Of a stretch of 64,000 nucleotides of DNA, positions 34,101 through 42,544 are shown piece by piece. The notes below the pieces were generated by a model. It saw only the letters and a program-made list of their open reading frames with translations. It made no database searches and was not told the DNA's origin. Within the stretch, counting starts at the first letter, position 1. Every line of letters starts with the position of its first letter. Origin of the DNA: Bacteroidales bacterium (lineage in GTDB: Bacteria > Bacteroidota > Bacteroidia > Bacteroidales > Marinilabiliaceae); the NCBI GenBank assembly GCA_024401335.1, contig JAKSLH010000002.1:62001-126000 (forward strand). The letters are read 5' to 3'. Both the position numbers and the translations under genes were made by a program.

Positions 34101-34809
34101 GTGATACGCTGTATAGCAGACTGTCTATCGTCTGACCAGAGAGTATTCTGCCACTCTTGTCGGCTATTGTTGCCGATACCATGATAGGGAATTTGTCTAT
34201 GCCTCTCTTCTCAACCTCTTGGTTGATTGCATACAATGCTGCCTTGCAGTTTAACGCATCGAATATTGTTTCTACCAAAAACATGTCGGCGCCACCATCC
34301 AAAAGTCCCCTGACCTGCTCTCCGTAACTGGCAACAAGATCGTCAAATGTTACTGCTCGTGCTCCCGGATCATTGACGTCTGCCGACATGGAGGCTGTCT
34401 TGTTTGTCGGACCGATGGATCCTGCAACAAATCGTGGCTTGTCAGTTGTCGAGTACTCGTCTGCAACTCTCCTGGCTAGTTCTGCCGCTGCTTTGTTTAG
34501 CTCATATACGTACGACTCCATCTGATAATCTGCTTGCGATATGTCAGTGGCATTGAAGGAGTCTGTTTCGATGATGTCCGCACCTGCTTCAAGATATTGT
34601 CTATGTATGTTTTCAATAACATCTGGACGTGTGATAACCAATACGTCGTTATCACCTTTGAGCGCACACGGATGATCTTTAAAGCGTTCTCCTTTAAAAT
34701 CAGCTTCAGTTAGATTGAAGCTTTGTATCATCGAACCCATTGCTCCATCGAGCACTAGTATACGCTGCTTTAGTATGTCCTTTAAGAGTTGATATCTTGA
34801 TGATGGCAT
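31129..34809 (-). CDS. metH: Cobalamin-dependent methionine synthase
   Basis: Transfers the methyl group from methyl-THF to homocysteine. 1226 residues, full length. Domains in order: homocysteine-binding barrel with zinc ligands (LNCSFGARD and GGCCGTTPAH); pterin-binding barrel (VGERTNVAGSRKF, DVNMDDAMLD); B12 domain with GDVHDIGKNI (DxHxxG, cobalt-ligating His) and SGLITPSLDEM; C-terminal activation domain that binds SAM (GYPADPDHRHK). No cobalamin riboswitch could fit in the 35-bp gap to the gene upstream. The methyl donor is supplied by MetF (17662-18609). Confidence 0.97.
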   Translation of the reverse strand: MPSSRYQLLKDILKQRILVLDGAMGSMIQSFNLTEADFKGERFKDHPCALKGDNDVLVITRPDVIENIHRQYLEAGADIIETDSFNATDISQADYQMESYVYELNKAAAELARRVADEYSTTDKPRFVAGSIGPTNKTASMSADVNDPGARAVTFDDLVASYGEQVRGLLDGGADMFLVETIFDALNCKAALYAINQEVEKRGIDKFPIMVSATIADKSGRILSGQTIDSLLYSVSHIELLTIGLNCSFGARDLKPYLTKLGHLARFYISAHPNAGMPNQFGQYDQTPEMMTEQIKEYLNEGLVNIIGGCCGTTPAHIKAMSDAIESLRTTSPELFHIHQPAENAHEMRLAGLDPLVVDKKNKKFYNVGERTNVAGSRKFVRLISEKNYEEALDIARAEVEAGADIIDVNMDDAMLDAEKEMVTFLNLLAAEPDVARLPIMIDSSKWNVIEAGLKCQQGKAIVNSISLKEGEEKFLDHARTIQKYGAATVVMAFDEKGQADTFERRIEICSRAYKLLTEKINFNPEDIIFDPNVLAIATGIEQHNNYAVDFIRTVKWIKANLPHAKISGGISNLSFSFRGNNPVREAMHCVFLHHAIAEGMDMGIVNPATMMNYDDIDPELRNKLEDVVLNRRPDATEIMVEYAEIAKAKAQGSKPASNTTEWRNGTVEERLQYALQKGITEYLETDLKEAMDKYPMAIDIIKKPLMDGMNMVGELFGQGKMFLPQVVKTARVMKHAVEILRPVIEEEKRKSGKEGSSAGKIIMATVKGDVHDIGKNIVCVVMACNNFDVVDLGVMVPTETIVEKAIELKADAIGLSGLITPSLDEMIKVVQALEAQGLTIPVMIGGATTSDIHTSVKIAPQYSGPVAYVKDASQNAYVATALINGDQKFLEQLKQHQEDVRKANTAKQSLSELLPIEKARSLAHKTDWSKADIRKPNNSQRIVMNDIDLNTLVPFINWKMLLISWKISGDFSGLYSITNEDEGMRWLKEYDGQLPDKAEEAVKILLDSKRILRKMIDNRLTKANAVVQIMPASSQEETVSVYTDEKHKEEKAQFHFLRQQKADSDGHCTSLADYIAPTEYNDHLGMFAATAGIGLKEHTDKLLAEGNDYEAIMMKLLADRLVEALSEYLHYKVRTEIWGYAADEPFQPSEMIRGNYVGIRPAIGYPADPDHRHKQTVFDLLGAEKATGIQLTETMGMNPAASVCGFYIANAKAKYIIVGDTDNQN

Positions 34810-34844
34810 GTCTTATTGTGGCCTGCTGTTATTGTGTTTGTTGT

Positions 34845-36269
34845 TTAATGCATTATTTGCTGTCGCTGTTCTGAGGATAGGCCTGAGCGTGTCCCCGATT
34901 CTATCTTCTTTCGTCCTATTACGAAGTTGATGCCTGTAGAGAAGCATGCACCATGTGTCTTGGCTATGTTGAATGGTATTCTGTCCACCATTAGATAATA
35001 CTGGAAGGCTCCTCCTGTTAATACTAAGCCTGTACCCAAAGACGCTTGAATACTATGGTTCATGGTGCCCGATATTGCCCAGGTAAGCCATTTCTTTGCA
35101 TGAAGCTGCACGCCGGCACTTACCTGTGTGTAGAAGTGGCCGTCAACGGTCTTTGTCCTTACAAGTGCATTGGCCGACAACCAGTCTCTCAAATCACATT
35201 CCGCAGAGGCCATTATTCTGCCGCTGAGGCGTGTCTTGAATGCCGATGCTTTGTATGACACATCTGTAAACTGCTTGAGCGAGTCAAGCACCTGATCCCA
35301 ATATGAATCTTTGTCCTCTTCTTTGTCTTCCGTGTCTTTGAGTTTGTCACTGACATTCACTCCTCTAAACGTGTAGCTGTTTCCGGCTTCTAGCTGATGT
35401 GTGTCATTCTTCCATTTTATGAAACCAAGGTCCGTCGCACTAAGTCCTAAAGTTAATCCTAGGATTTTCATTGTGCCACCAAGATCAATGGCAAAACCAT
35501 TGTTTTTCATCAATTTGACATTGTCAATGTCCTCAAAGTCGATGTTATCTACATAGCCGTCTTCACCAACTTTTATACTTATTGGCGCCGATGCATGGAT
35601 CGATCCGTGTGTTGATATGTCAAGATGGTAACGATTGTTGTCGTTGACGGTGTTCACGTTGATTCTTAGGTCATCCGAGAAGACAGAGAAGGTGCCGGAT
35701 AAGAATTTGAATCTTATACCGAAGCGCATGAAGTCATTGACTTTTCTGCTCAATCCTAATGCAGCTTCTGTGTAGTTCATTCCCTTGATGTAAACATCAG
35801 AGATGCTGTGTCCTACAACTCTGTCGTTGTCAAATTCGTAGTTGCCATGACGAATGTCTGTAATAGAGCGTGGCATTACTACATCGAAGCGTGTCTTGTT
35901 GCTGACTCCAAACGAAACGGCATAGTCGTTGTTGGTGCGGAATCCAAATGCAAGAAGCGGAATGTCTACATTCGCAGATGTGAGATTCAGCTTTCGCATA
36001 TTCTTGGCTAGCTTGTCCAAGTCTATGTTGTATTCATCCGAAGAACTCTTTGTGAATAGGTCTTCCCAGCAGAATCCTGAGTTTTCCATGTCTACACCTA
36101 ATCCACCAATGCCTGGAAGAATAAAATATGCCTTGTTGTCTGATAAGAATGCCGGATTGAAGTTGTTACGCTGAGGTAATTCTTTTATAAAAGGTGTAAC
36201 ACTCTCCTGTGCTATTGCTGTGATGCATACAAGCACTAATGAGGCAATTGTGATGATCGTCTTTTTCAT
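34845..36269 (-). CDS. DUF5723-like outer-membrane beta-barrel protein
   Basis: 474 residues from the ATG at 36269, chosen because GGAGG lies eight bases before it; an ATG five codons upstream contains that site. Signal peptide (1-20, ending AIAQ). The mature protein starts SVTPFIKELPQRNNFNPAF, a family-typical start, and alternates hydrophobic and polar residues as in a beta-barrel (DIPLLAFGFRTNNDYAVSFGVSNKTRF). Function unknown. It sits 3-20 bp from an upstream lipoprotein gene and 35 bp before metH; the lipoprotein is its likely partner. Confidence 0.75.
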   Translation of the reverse strand: MKKTIITIASLVLVCITAIAQESVTPFIKELPQRNNFNPAFLSDNKAYFILPGIGGLGVDMENSGFCWEDLFTKSSSDEYNIDLDKLAKNMRKLNLTSANVDIPLLAFGFRTNNDYAVSFGVSNKTRFDVVMPRSITDIRHGNYEFDNDRVVGHSISDVYIKGMNYTEAALGLSRKVNDFMRFGIRFKFLSGTFSVFSDDLRINVNTVNDNNRYHLDISTHGSIHASAPISIKVGEDGYVDNIDFEDIDNVKLMKNNGFAIDLGGTMKILGLTLGLSATDLGFIKWKNDTHQLEAGNSYTFRGVNVSDKLKDTEDKEEDKDSYWDQVLDSLKQFTDVSYKASAFKTRLSGRIMASAECDLRDWLSANALVRTKTVDGHFYTQVSAGVQLHAKKWLTWAISGTMNHSIQASLGTGLVLTGGAFQYYLMVDRIPFNIAKTHGACFSTGINFVIGRKKIESGTRSGLSSEQRQQIMH

Positions 36270-36287
36270 GTTTATTACCTCCATTTG

Positions 36288-37769
36288 TTAGTTCTCGATT
36301 TCAAAACCTGCTGCGAATGATACGTCAACAATCATTCTGTCTCCTCTCTTCGGAGAAACGAACACTCCATTGCTGTTAAGCCTTATGCTGACAACTATAG
36401 CATCTGCCTGGCCTATGTCGTCAATGTTCTTGTCACTTAATTCAATTATGGTGACCTTCTCTTCACTGCTTGTCGATATGCCTTCGTTGTTTATCTTAGG
36501 ACTAACTAACGCGCCAGATAGATCTATGTATGAAAGCATCTTATGCTCACCTATGTTTGCTAGCTGCATCGTAATATCTCCTTTGAATGGCAGACTGTTC
36601 GTTGTCGTGCAGACAATCTTTGCTCGTTTTACAAAGTCTAGGTTTGGAACATCGCTGATAAATGCAGTGTCACATTCTACTTCACCGTCTATCTTTACGT
36701 CAAATGGCACATCATATCTGTATCCTAGATAGATGGTGTCATTCTTTGAGATTGTGATATTACGTTTGCCGTCTGGCATCGACAGTCTCAAGTCTGCCAT
36801 ATACGACACGCTGTCTGGTACATTGCCAAACATTTCTTGAATGTTTGAATTGCTGTCGTCAAGCTCTTTCATGACTCCTGTCGCACCGGCAGGAATGCTG
36901 TATGTGCTGTTTTCTAGGGCTATATGTCCATCTCCTATCGAGAATACTTTTGATGCCATATGTCCGTTCAACTGCGACTTGTTGGTTGCGGTTAGCCAAA
37001 AACGTGGATCCTTGAATTCCGAATTACGCCCCAGACGTTTGAAGTTCTGTAGGTATGTGAGTGATATATATGTCGATGTGGGAACTGTCAGACCGTTTAT
37101 TGAACAGTTCACGTTGTCTATGTCTGTCAGCTCTATGTCTATGTCAATATCTCCCCAATATCCATATTGATCCTCTGCCGATTTGATTGTCACAGGCACT
37201 GTTACCTTGCCATCAACAGGTGTAATGGTTACCTCTTCTATTGATGACCAGCTCTCTCCATACGAACCCTCGTCTCCTATTCTGAATGTCAGCTCCTTGC
37301 CGAACATATCCATGACAACATCCGCATCGCGTGTAAATCCTTCATACCTGATGGTTACTTTGCACGAGGCGTCCATGCTGTTTATTTTCGCACCGTCTTT
37401 GTCGATGATGGTCATTGTTATAGGGGCGTTGACATCTGCTCCATAGCTCGACATCCGCAGGTCTATGTTAGTCGCATAGCGTTTAGAACCACTGTAGAAG
37501 CCAAGCGCATCCATTATTGGGTATGCTGAGATGGAGTCATGGTTGGCTTTTATTCTTATGCGTTCTGAACCATCCTTCGCCAGATAGTATTCTACTGCAT
37601 TTGCCTTTTGGTCAAATAGAAACTCTGTGTTTACATCTGCATATACTAACGGTAGCAACAGTGTTGGCTTGATATTGATCTTGTCCGACACTTTGTCGAT
37701 ATCAATATCATCCATACATGCTGTCGCTAACATTGCGATGCATAGTATTCCTAATAATGAATTTTTCAT
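36288..37769 (-). CDS. Large lipoprotein of unknown function
   Basis: 493 residues. Lipoprotein signal with lipobox LATAC (Cys18), followed by acidic DDIDID, suggesting outer-membrane anchoring. The rest is beta-rich with repeated short strands and no domain that I recognise. It starts 6 bp after argH and ends 18 bp before the DUF5723 gene, so it forms a pair with that barrel protein. Unlike its neighbours it has no obvious metabolic role. Confidence 0.75.
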   Translation of the reverse strand: MKNSLLGILCIAMLATACMDDIDIDKVSDKINIKPTLLLPLVYADVNTEFLFDQKANAVEYYLAKDGSERIRIKANHDSISAYPIMDALGFYSGSKRYATNIDLRMSSYGADVNAPITMTIIDKDGAKINSMDASCKVTIRYEGFTRDADVVMDMFGKELTFRIGDEGSYGESWSSIEEVTITPVDGKVTVPVTIKSAEDQYGYWGDIDIDIELTDIDNVNCSINGLTVPTSTYISLTYLQNFKRLGRNSEFKDPRFWLTATNKSQLNGHMASKVFSIGDGHIALENSTYSIPAGATGVMKELDDSNSNIQEMFGNVPDSVSYMADLRLSMPDGKRNITISKNDTIYLGYRYDVPFDVKIDGEVECDTAFISDVPNLDFVKRAKIVCTTTNSLPFKGDITMQLANIGEHKMLSYIDLSGALVSPKINNEGISTSSEEKVTIIELSDKNIDDIGQADAIVVSIRLNSNGVFVSPKRGDRMIVDVSFAAGFEIEN

Positions 37770-37775
37770 AAATGT

Positions 37776-39107
37776 TTATTTAACTAGTGAGTCGATTGCT
37801 TTTTCTACTTTGTCAAATCCGAACTTGGCCATGTTACGTGCCATTTTTTCACTTACCTTATCTGTACAGAGGTTGCCTATTGAGCCTTCATGTGTATGAT
37901 GCAACTCACCATTGAACTCAAACTCTCCTCGTTCTATGGCCATGCCTACTTGCTTATATGCATCACGGAATGGAACACCTTCTGTTGCAAGTCTGTTTAC
38001 CTCCTCTACGCTGAAGGCAAGTTTATACTTAGGGTCTTCCATGATGTGGTCAACAACTTCCATGTTTTCGATGGCATAGGCTGTGATGTCAAGACAGTCC
38101 TTTATCTCTTCGAAGGCTGGTATATATACCTCCTTGATTATCTGCATGTCGCGGAAGTAACCTGAAGGTAGATTTGTTGATATGAGTCGGATGGTATTTG
38201 AAACTCCTTGTATCTTGTTGCAATGCGCACGTATCAATTCGAAAACATCAGGATTCTTCTTGTGTGGCATGATGCTTGAACCTGTTGTCATCTGCTTTGG
38301 AAGATGGATGAAACCGAAGTTTTGTGATGTGTAAAGACATCCGTCAACAGCAAGTCTGCCTATTGTCTCTGCAAGCGATGCAAGGGCAAATGCTACTATT
38401 CGTTCTGTCTTGCCTCGACCCATCTGAGCATAGACTACATTGTAGTTCAAGTCCTCAAAGCCTAGCAGACGTGTCGTCATTGTTCTGTTGAGCGGGAACG
38501 ACGATCCATAGCCTGCCGCTGCTCCAAGTGGATTCTGGTTGGCAACCTCATATGCTGCTTCCATCATTATCATGTCGTCGCAGAGACTCTCTGCGTATGC
38601 TCCAAACCAAAGGCCGAATGATGATGGCATGGCTACCTGAAGATGTGTATATCCTGGGATAAGAATGTTCTTATACTGCTCGCTCTTTTGCTGAAGTACA
38701 TCAAAGAGATGCTTCATCCTGTTTACAACATCTTCTATCTGTGCTCGAGTGTACAGTTTTAAGTCTAGAAGCACCTGGTCGTTGCGCGAACGTCCACTGT
38801 GTACCTTCTTACCTATGTCTCCAAGCTTTCTTGTGAGCATCAACTCTACCTGTGAATGAACATCCTCAATGTCATCCTCTATGATGAAGTTGCCCTTTAT
38901 TGCCTCCGCATAGATGTTCTTCAACTCTTTGAGCAATACATCTAATTCGTCTTTCTTTAACAGACCTACACTCTCTAACATTGTAATATGAGCCATTGTG
39001 CCCATGATGTCAAATGGCGCTAGATGCAAGTCTAGTTCGCGGTCAAGACCAACAGTGAACTTGTCAATCTTGTCATCCACGTTATATCCTTTATCCCAAA
39101 GTTTCAT
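37776..39107 (-). CDS. argH: Argininosuccinate lyase
   Basis: Splits argininosuccinate into arginine and fumarate, the last arginine step. 443 residues. VHSGRSRNDQVLLDLKLY and the fumarase/aspartase signature GSSIMPHKKNPDVFE are intact. It is separated from the arg operon at 21401-25955. Candidate -7 element TATCTTTG at 39138-39131 lies 24 bp upstream of the ATG. Confidence 0.96.
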   Translation of the reverse strand: MKLWDKGYNVDDKIDKFTVGLDRELDLHLAPFDIMGTMAHITMLESVGLLKKDELDVLLKELKNIYAEAIKGNFIIEDDIEDVHSQVELMLTRKLGDIGKKVHSGRSRNDQVLLDLKLYTRAQIEDVVNRMKHLFDVLQQKSEQYKNILIPGYTHLQVAMPSSFGLWFGAYAESLCDDMIMMEAAYEVANQNPLGAAAGYGSSFPLNRTMTTRLLGFEDLNYNVVYAQMGRGKTERIVAFALASLAETIGRLAVDGCLYTSQNFGFIHLPKQMTTGSSIMPHKKNPDVFELIRAHCNKIQGVSNTIRLISTNLPSGYFRDMQIIKEVYIPAFEEIKDCLDITAYAIENMEVVDHIMEDPKYKLAFSVEEVNRLATEGVPFRDAYKQVGMAIERGEFEFNGELHHTHEGSIGNLCTDKVSEKMARNMAKFGFDKVEKAIDSLVK

Positions 39108-39130
39108 ATTTATTATTCTATTGTATATTG

Positions 39131-39138
39131 CAAAGATA
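39131..39138 (-). promoter_or_regulatory. Candidate -7 element for argH
   Basis: TATCTTTG on the minus strand; no well-spaced TTTG. Leader about 18 nt. Confidence 0.4.
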
Positions 39139-39171
39139 CCTATATTATTGAATAATTTTTATGGGTAACTT

Positions 39172-40467
39172 CTATAATTTATCTACTAGGACCTCAAGCT
39201 TGTTCGAACGTGACCCCTTGATTAATATATATTTATCTGAGGTCGATGTTGCCATGTCAAATAATTCTGACGCCTGGCTCACTATTGTGAATTGTGGAAA
39301 TTCCGACGCGAATTTGTTAAACTCTTCACCTACGAGATATACCGAATTAAATCCAAGTTTCTGTATCTTACTCATTATGGCGTGATGCTGTGTGTCCTGC
39401 TCTGTTCCTAGCTCTCGCATCGCTCCGAGTATTAGCATCTTGTTGTCACCTGGCAATGATGCAAAGTTGTCAAGCGATGCATTCATGCTTGAAGGATTGG
39501 CGTTGTATGCATCTAATACAAGTCGATTGCGCGATGTGGTGACTATCTGACTGCGACTGTTTGTTGGTGTGTATTCAGATATTGCTTCACAAATGTCTGC
39601 CTCCGATACGCCATAGAAACAACCGACGGTTGTTGCCGCTAATACATTCTCTAGATTGTATGCTCCTGTAAGATGTGTCCTGACTGTCCTATATTGACTG
39701 TCGTTGTATCTCCACTCTAGGTTGAGGGTTTCCGACATCTCAACTACATGACCGTCAACGAGACATTGCTCCATATCTGTTCCATACGATATTGTACGGT
39801 CATAACTGCCTAACATCCCAACAAGATGCTCGTTCGTGGCGTTTATGAATATCGTGCCATTGGTTGACTTAAGCTGATCATAAAGTTCTCCTTTGGTTTT
39901 CTTTACTCCTTCAAATGAACCGAAACCTTGTATGTGGGCAATGCCTACATTTGTTATAAGTCCGGCATCAGGTCTTACTATGGCGGCAAGGTCGCGTATC
40001 TCTCCAGGATGACTGGCTCCCATCTCTATTACTGCAATGTCATGCTCGTCTGTTATCGAAAGCAATGACAATGGCACTCCAATGTGGTTGTTAAGATTAC
40101 CTTTGGTTGAATATACGTTGTACTTCTTGCGCAGAACTGATGCAACAAGCTCTTTTGTTGTTGTTTTGCCGTTCGTTCCTGTGATGCCAACTATTGGAAT
40201 GTCAAGTTGCTGACGATGATATGCAGCTAGTTGTTGCAAGGCTTTTAGCGTGTCGTCAACAACTGTCGCTTTGGGGGTGTTTTCGTATGTCTTGTCTGTT
40301 GTCACAACATGCATGGCCCCTCTCTCCAACGCTTCAGCTATCATGGTGTTAGCATCGAAGTTCTCGCCTTTCAATGCAACGAAAAGTGAATTTGCTGGTA
40401 TCGTTCTCGTGTCTGTCGATACACCACATGAACTGATGAATATATCGTATAGCTTTTGAATATCCAT
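39172..40467 (-). CDS. murF: UDP-MurNAc-tripeptide--D-alanyl-D-alanine ligase
   Basis: Adds D-Ala-D-Ala to complete the cytoplasmic peptidoglycan precursor. 431 residues. Mur-ligase motifs: GITGTNGKTTTKELV (ATP-binding P-loop), EMGASHPGEI, NVGIAHIQGFGS, and LDAYNANPSSM in the C-terminal domain. The gldJ-like gene lies upstream, an order also known in Flavobacteria. Confidence 0.95.
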   Translation of the reverse strand: MDIQKLYDIFISSCGVSTDTRTIPANSLFVALKGENFDANTMIAEALERGAMHVVTTDKTYENTPKATVVDDTLKALQQLAAYHRQQLDIPIVGITGTNGKTTTKELVASVLRKKYNVYSTKGNLNNHIGVPLSLLSITDEHDIAVIEMGASHPGEIRDLAAIVRPDAGLITNVGIAHIQGFGSFEGVKKTKGELYDQLKSTNGTIFINATNEHLVGMLGSYDRTISYGTDMEQCLVDGHVVEMSETLNLEWRYNDSQYRTVRTHLTGAYNLENVLAATTVGCFYGVSEADICEAISEYTPTNSRSQIVTTSRNRLVLDAYNANPSSMNASLDNFASLPGDNKMLILGAMRELGTEQDTQHHAIMSKIQKLGFNSVYLVGEEFNKFASEFPQFTIVSQASELFDMATSTSDKYILIKGSRSNKLEVLVDKL

Positions 40468-40487
40468 GGGAATATAATATGGTTGTT

Positions 40488-40524
40488 ATAACACAAAAGG
40501 GCTGAGAATGATCTCAACCCTTTC
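40488..40524 (-). terminator. Terminator after the gldJ-like gene
   Basis: Minus-strand stem AAAGGGTTGAGA / TCTCAGCCCTTT with one wobble pair and 4-nt loop, followed by TTGTGTTAT. It separates gldJ from murF. Confidence 0.75.
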
Positions 40525-40544
40525 AAATAATATAATAGTTTAGA

Positions 40545-42038
40545 TTACTTGCCCTTAACAGGTGAACCTACTCTGATCATAGCGCAACGGAAACCGAGGT
40601 CATCACGGCTCTCACGCTCATCGAGGAATCGACGTGTGCCTGGGCTGAGCCAGTATGCACGGTCTCTCCATCCACCTCCCTTGTATACTCTTGTCTTGTC
40701 TGATACAAGGTTGCGAAGACCATTTGAGTTCTTTGTTCCAGAGTACATCGTCTCTGTGTTGTCCTGGCTGTCAAGCCAGTTTGGACTTGCATTCGAACGC
40801 GCATCACCATCAAGGTAGTTGATGTTGTCTGCTACTCGATAGTTCTTGCGGTCAAGGATGTCCTTCTCTGTCTCCTTGACATAGCGGATACGACCAAGTG
40901 AGTCTTTCTCTACTGGAGCTCCACTCTCGTTGAGAACCTTCTTCTGCATTACGTTACCACGATATGGATTGAACTCATCCTCGTCCTCAAATGTAAGTGG
41001 ACGATATACGTCATCTACCCATTCGTTTACGTTACCTGCCATACAGTACAAACCATAGTCGTTTGGCCAATATGATCTAACAGGAACTGTGATGTCACCC
41101 TTATCGTTGAGGTCGCCAGCTGTACCCATGTAGTCACCATTTCCTCGAACAAAGTTCGCCATCATCTGACCACGATCGTCTTCTGCTGGGTTACGTACTA
41201 CATGACCGTTCCATGGGAAAATCTTTCGGTCTGTAAGACGCTCCATATCTGTGTTGCCGATAAGACCAAGTGCTGCATATTCCCATTCTGCTTCGGTTGG
41301 GAGGCGGTACTTTGGCAACAAGATGCCATCGTCAAGACGTACACGACGGAATTCGTTATTTGGATCAAGATCTTCAATCTGGTTCTCTCCAGCTACACCT
41401 TCGTACTGACCATAGAGATATGCCTCAGTGTCGAAGTTGTTCTCACCCTGCTGGTCGTTGATGTTGTTCTCAAGGATGCCTCTGTCGAAAAGAATACCCT
41501 CGTTAACACGGTCAGTTCGCCACTTGCAGAAGTTTGTAGCCTGTCTCCAGCTTACACCTACAACAGGATAATCTGCGTATGCTGGGTGACGGAGATAATT
41601 CTCTACGTATGGCTCATTGTATGCCAATGGACGACGCCATACAAGTGTATCTGGTAATGCATTGCGATACTGGTCTGGGAACTCGCTATATACACGCTTT
41701 ACCCAATGAAGCCATTCGCGGTAGTTAGCATTGCTTATTTCGCATTCGTCAATGTAGAATGATGCAACAGTTACTCGGCGTGGAACATTGTCCATGCCCC
41801 AGTTTACATCCTGTTCAACACGACCCTGAATAAATGTACCACCCTCGATAAATACGAGACCTGGTCCTGTTTCTTGTTCATAGCCTGACTGATATTCAAA
41901 TCCACCCCAATCTGGGTCGTTGTAACTCCAGCCAGTAATGTTTGATACACCACTGCCGCCTCGTGATGAACAAGACGTCATAACTGATGCACAAGCAACA
42001 CAAGCTATGATAGCTAACTGATTGAAACTTAATTTCAT
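40545..42038 (-). CDS. gldJ: GldJ/GldK-like lipoprotein of the type IX secretion/gliding apparatus
   Basis: 497 residues. Lipobox TSC with Cys23, then a formylglycine-generating-enzyme (SUMF1) fold: FIEGGTFIQGRV, VASFYIDECEISNANYREWLHWV, PVVGVSWRQATNFCKWRTDRVNEG, RLPTEAEWEYAALG, YGLYCMAGNVNEWVDDVY, RVYKGGGWRD. These proteins are structural, not catalytic. GldK and GldJ are both of this fold. I favour GldJ because porU and porV lie next door (divergent) and murF follows, while no gldL, gldM or gldN is present. Candidate -7 element TATTTTTG at 42108-42101. Confidence 0.82.
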   Translation of the reverse strand: MKLSFNQLAIIACVACASVMTSCSSRGGSGVSNITGWSYNDPDWGGFEYQSGYEQETGPGLVFIEGGTFIQGRVEQDVNWGMDNVPRRVTVASFYIDECEISNANYREWLHWVKRVYSEFPDQYRNALPDTLVWRRPLAYNEPYVENYLRHPAYADYPVVGVSWRQATNFCKWRTDRVNEGILFDRGILENNINDQQGENNFDTEAYLYGQYEGVAGENQIEDLDPNNEFRRVRLDDGILLPKYRLPTEAEWEYAALGLIGNTDMERLTDRKIFPWNGHVVRNPAEDDRGQMMANFVRGNGDYMGTAGDLNDKGDITVPVRSYWPNDYGLYCMAGNVNEWVDDVYRPLTFEDEDEFNPYRGNVMQKKVLNESGAPVEKDSLGRIRYVKETEKDILDRKNYRVADNINYLDGDARSNASPNWLDSQDNTETMYSGTKNSNGLRNLVSDKTRVYKGGGWRDRAYWLSPGTRRFLDERESRDDLGFRCAMIRVGSPVKGK

Positions 42039-42544
42039 ATTATCTAAACTTATATATTTTATCTATGCTTTTTGGCCACCTATGGCAACCTTTTATACTG
42101 CAAAAATACAAAAAAGGTTGTGTTAGTTTAATTTTTTCTCAAAAATTTGTTCGCTTTTTTGAATTGCGCTTAAAATACTATCGCAGATACAAATATACAT
42201 ATTTATCATTACCAAACATGCTCTTCCCCATAATTTGTTTTGGCTATTTATGTGTTTTGTCCTTAAAAATGTGTCTGGCATTGTTGTTTGCATCTCTTTG
42301 AACGCAATAGAGGTGTGCTACTCTTGATTCCGAGGATACGTTATGACGTCTGCGCTGAGATGGCTTGTTGCTTCTCTTTTGCGTTTCAAAACACGTACTT
42401 TCATGTGTATACTTGGCTATCTTTGGGCTCGTTTGCCCTATATTAACGAATTACTTTGCCTTATTCTCTTTGCGATTGTCGTTGAATCATGCTTATATAA
42501 ATAAAGAATTAGCTATTTTTGCAACTAATTGTATTGATACATAC
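42039..42544. other. Divergent gldJ/porU intergenic region
   Basis: About 500 bp with no supported gene. A small plus-strand frame (42065-42301) has no homology that I recognise. Likely holds the gldJ promoter (-7 at 42108-42101, minus) and the porU promoter (-7 at 42514-42521, plus). The length suggests a regulated pair of promoters. Confidence 0.5.
42514..42521 (+). promoter_or_regulatory. Candidate -7 element for porU
   Basis: TATTTTTG matches TAnnTTTG; start near 42526, leader about 19 nt. It supports the ATG at 42545 over earlier in-frame codons. Confidence 0.45.

Noticed and set aside
34810-34844. Possible cobalamin riboswitch upstream of metH
   Set aside because: The gap is only 35 bp, far too short for the aptamer, and the upstream gene is co-directional.
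42065-42301. 78-codon plus-strand frame in the gldJ/porU spacer
   Set aside because: No recognisable domain, unusual hydrophobic and aromatic composition, and it covers the likely gldJ promoter.
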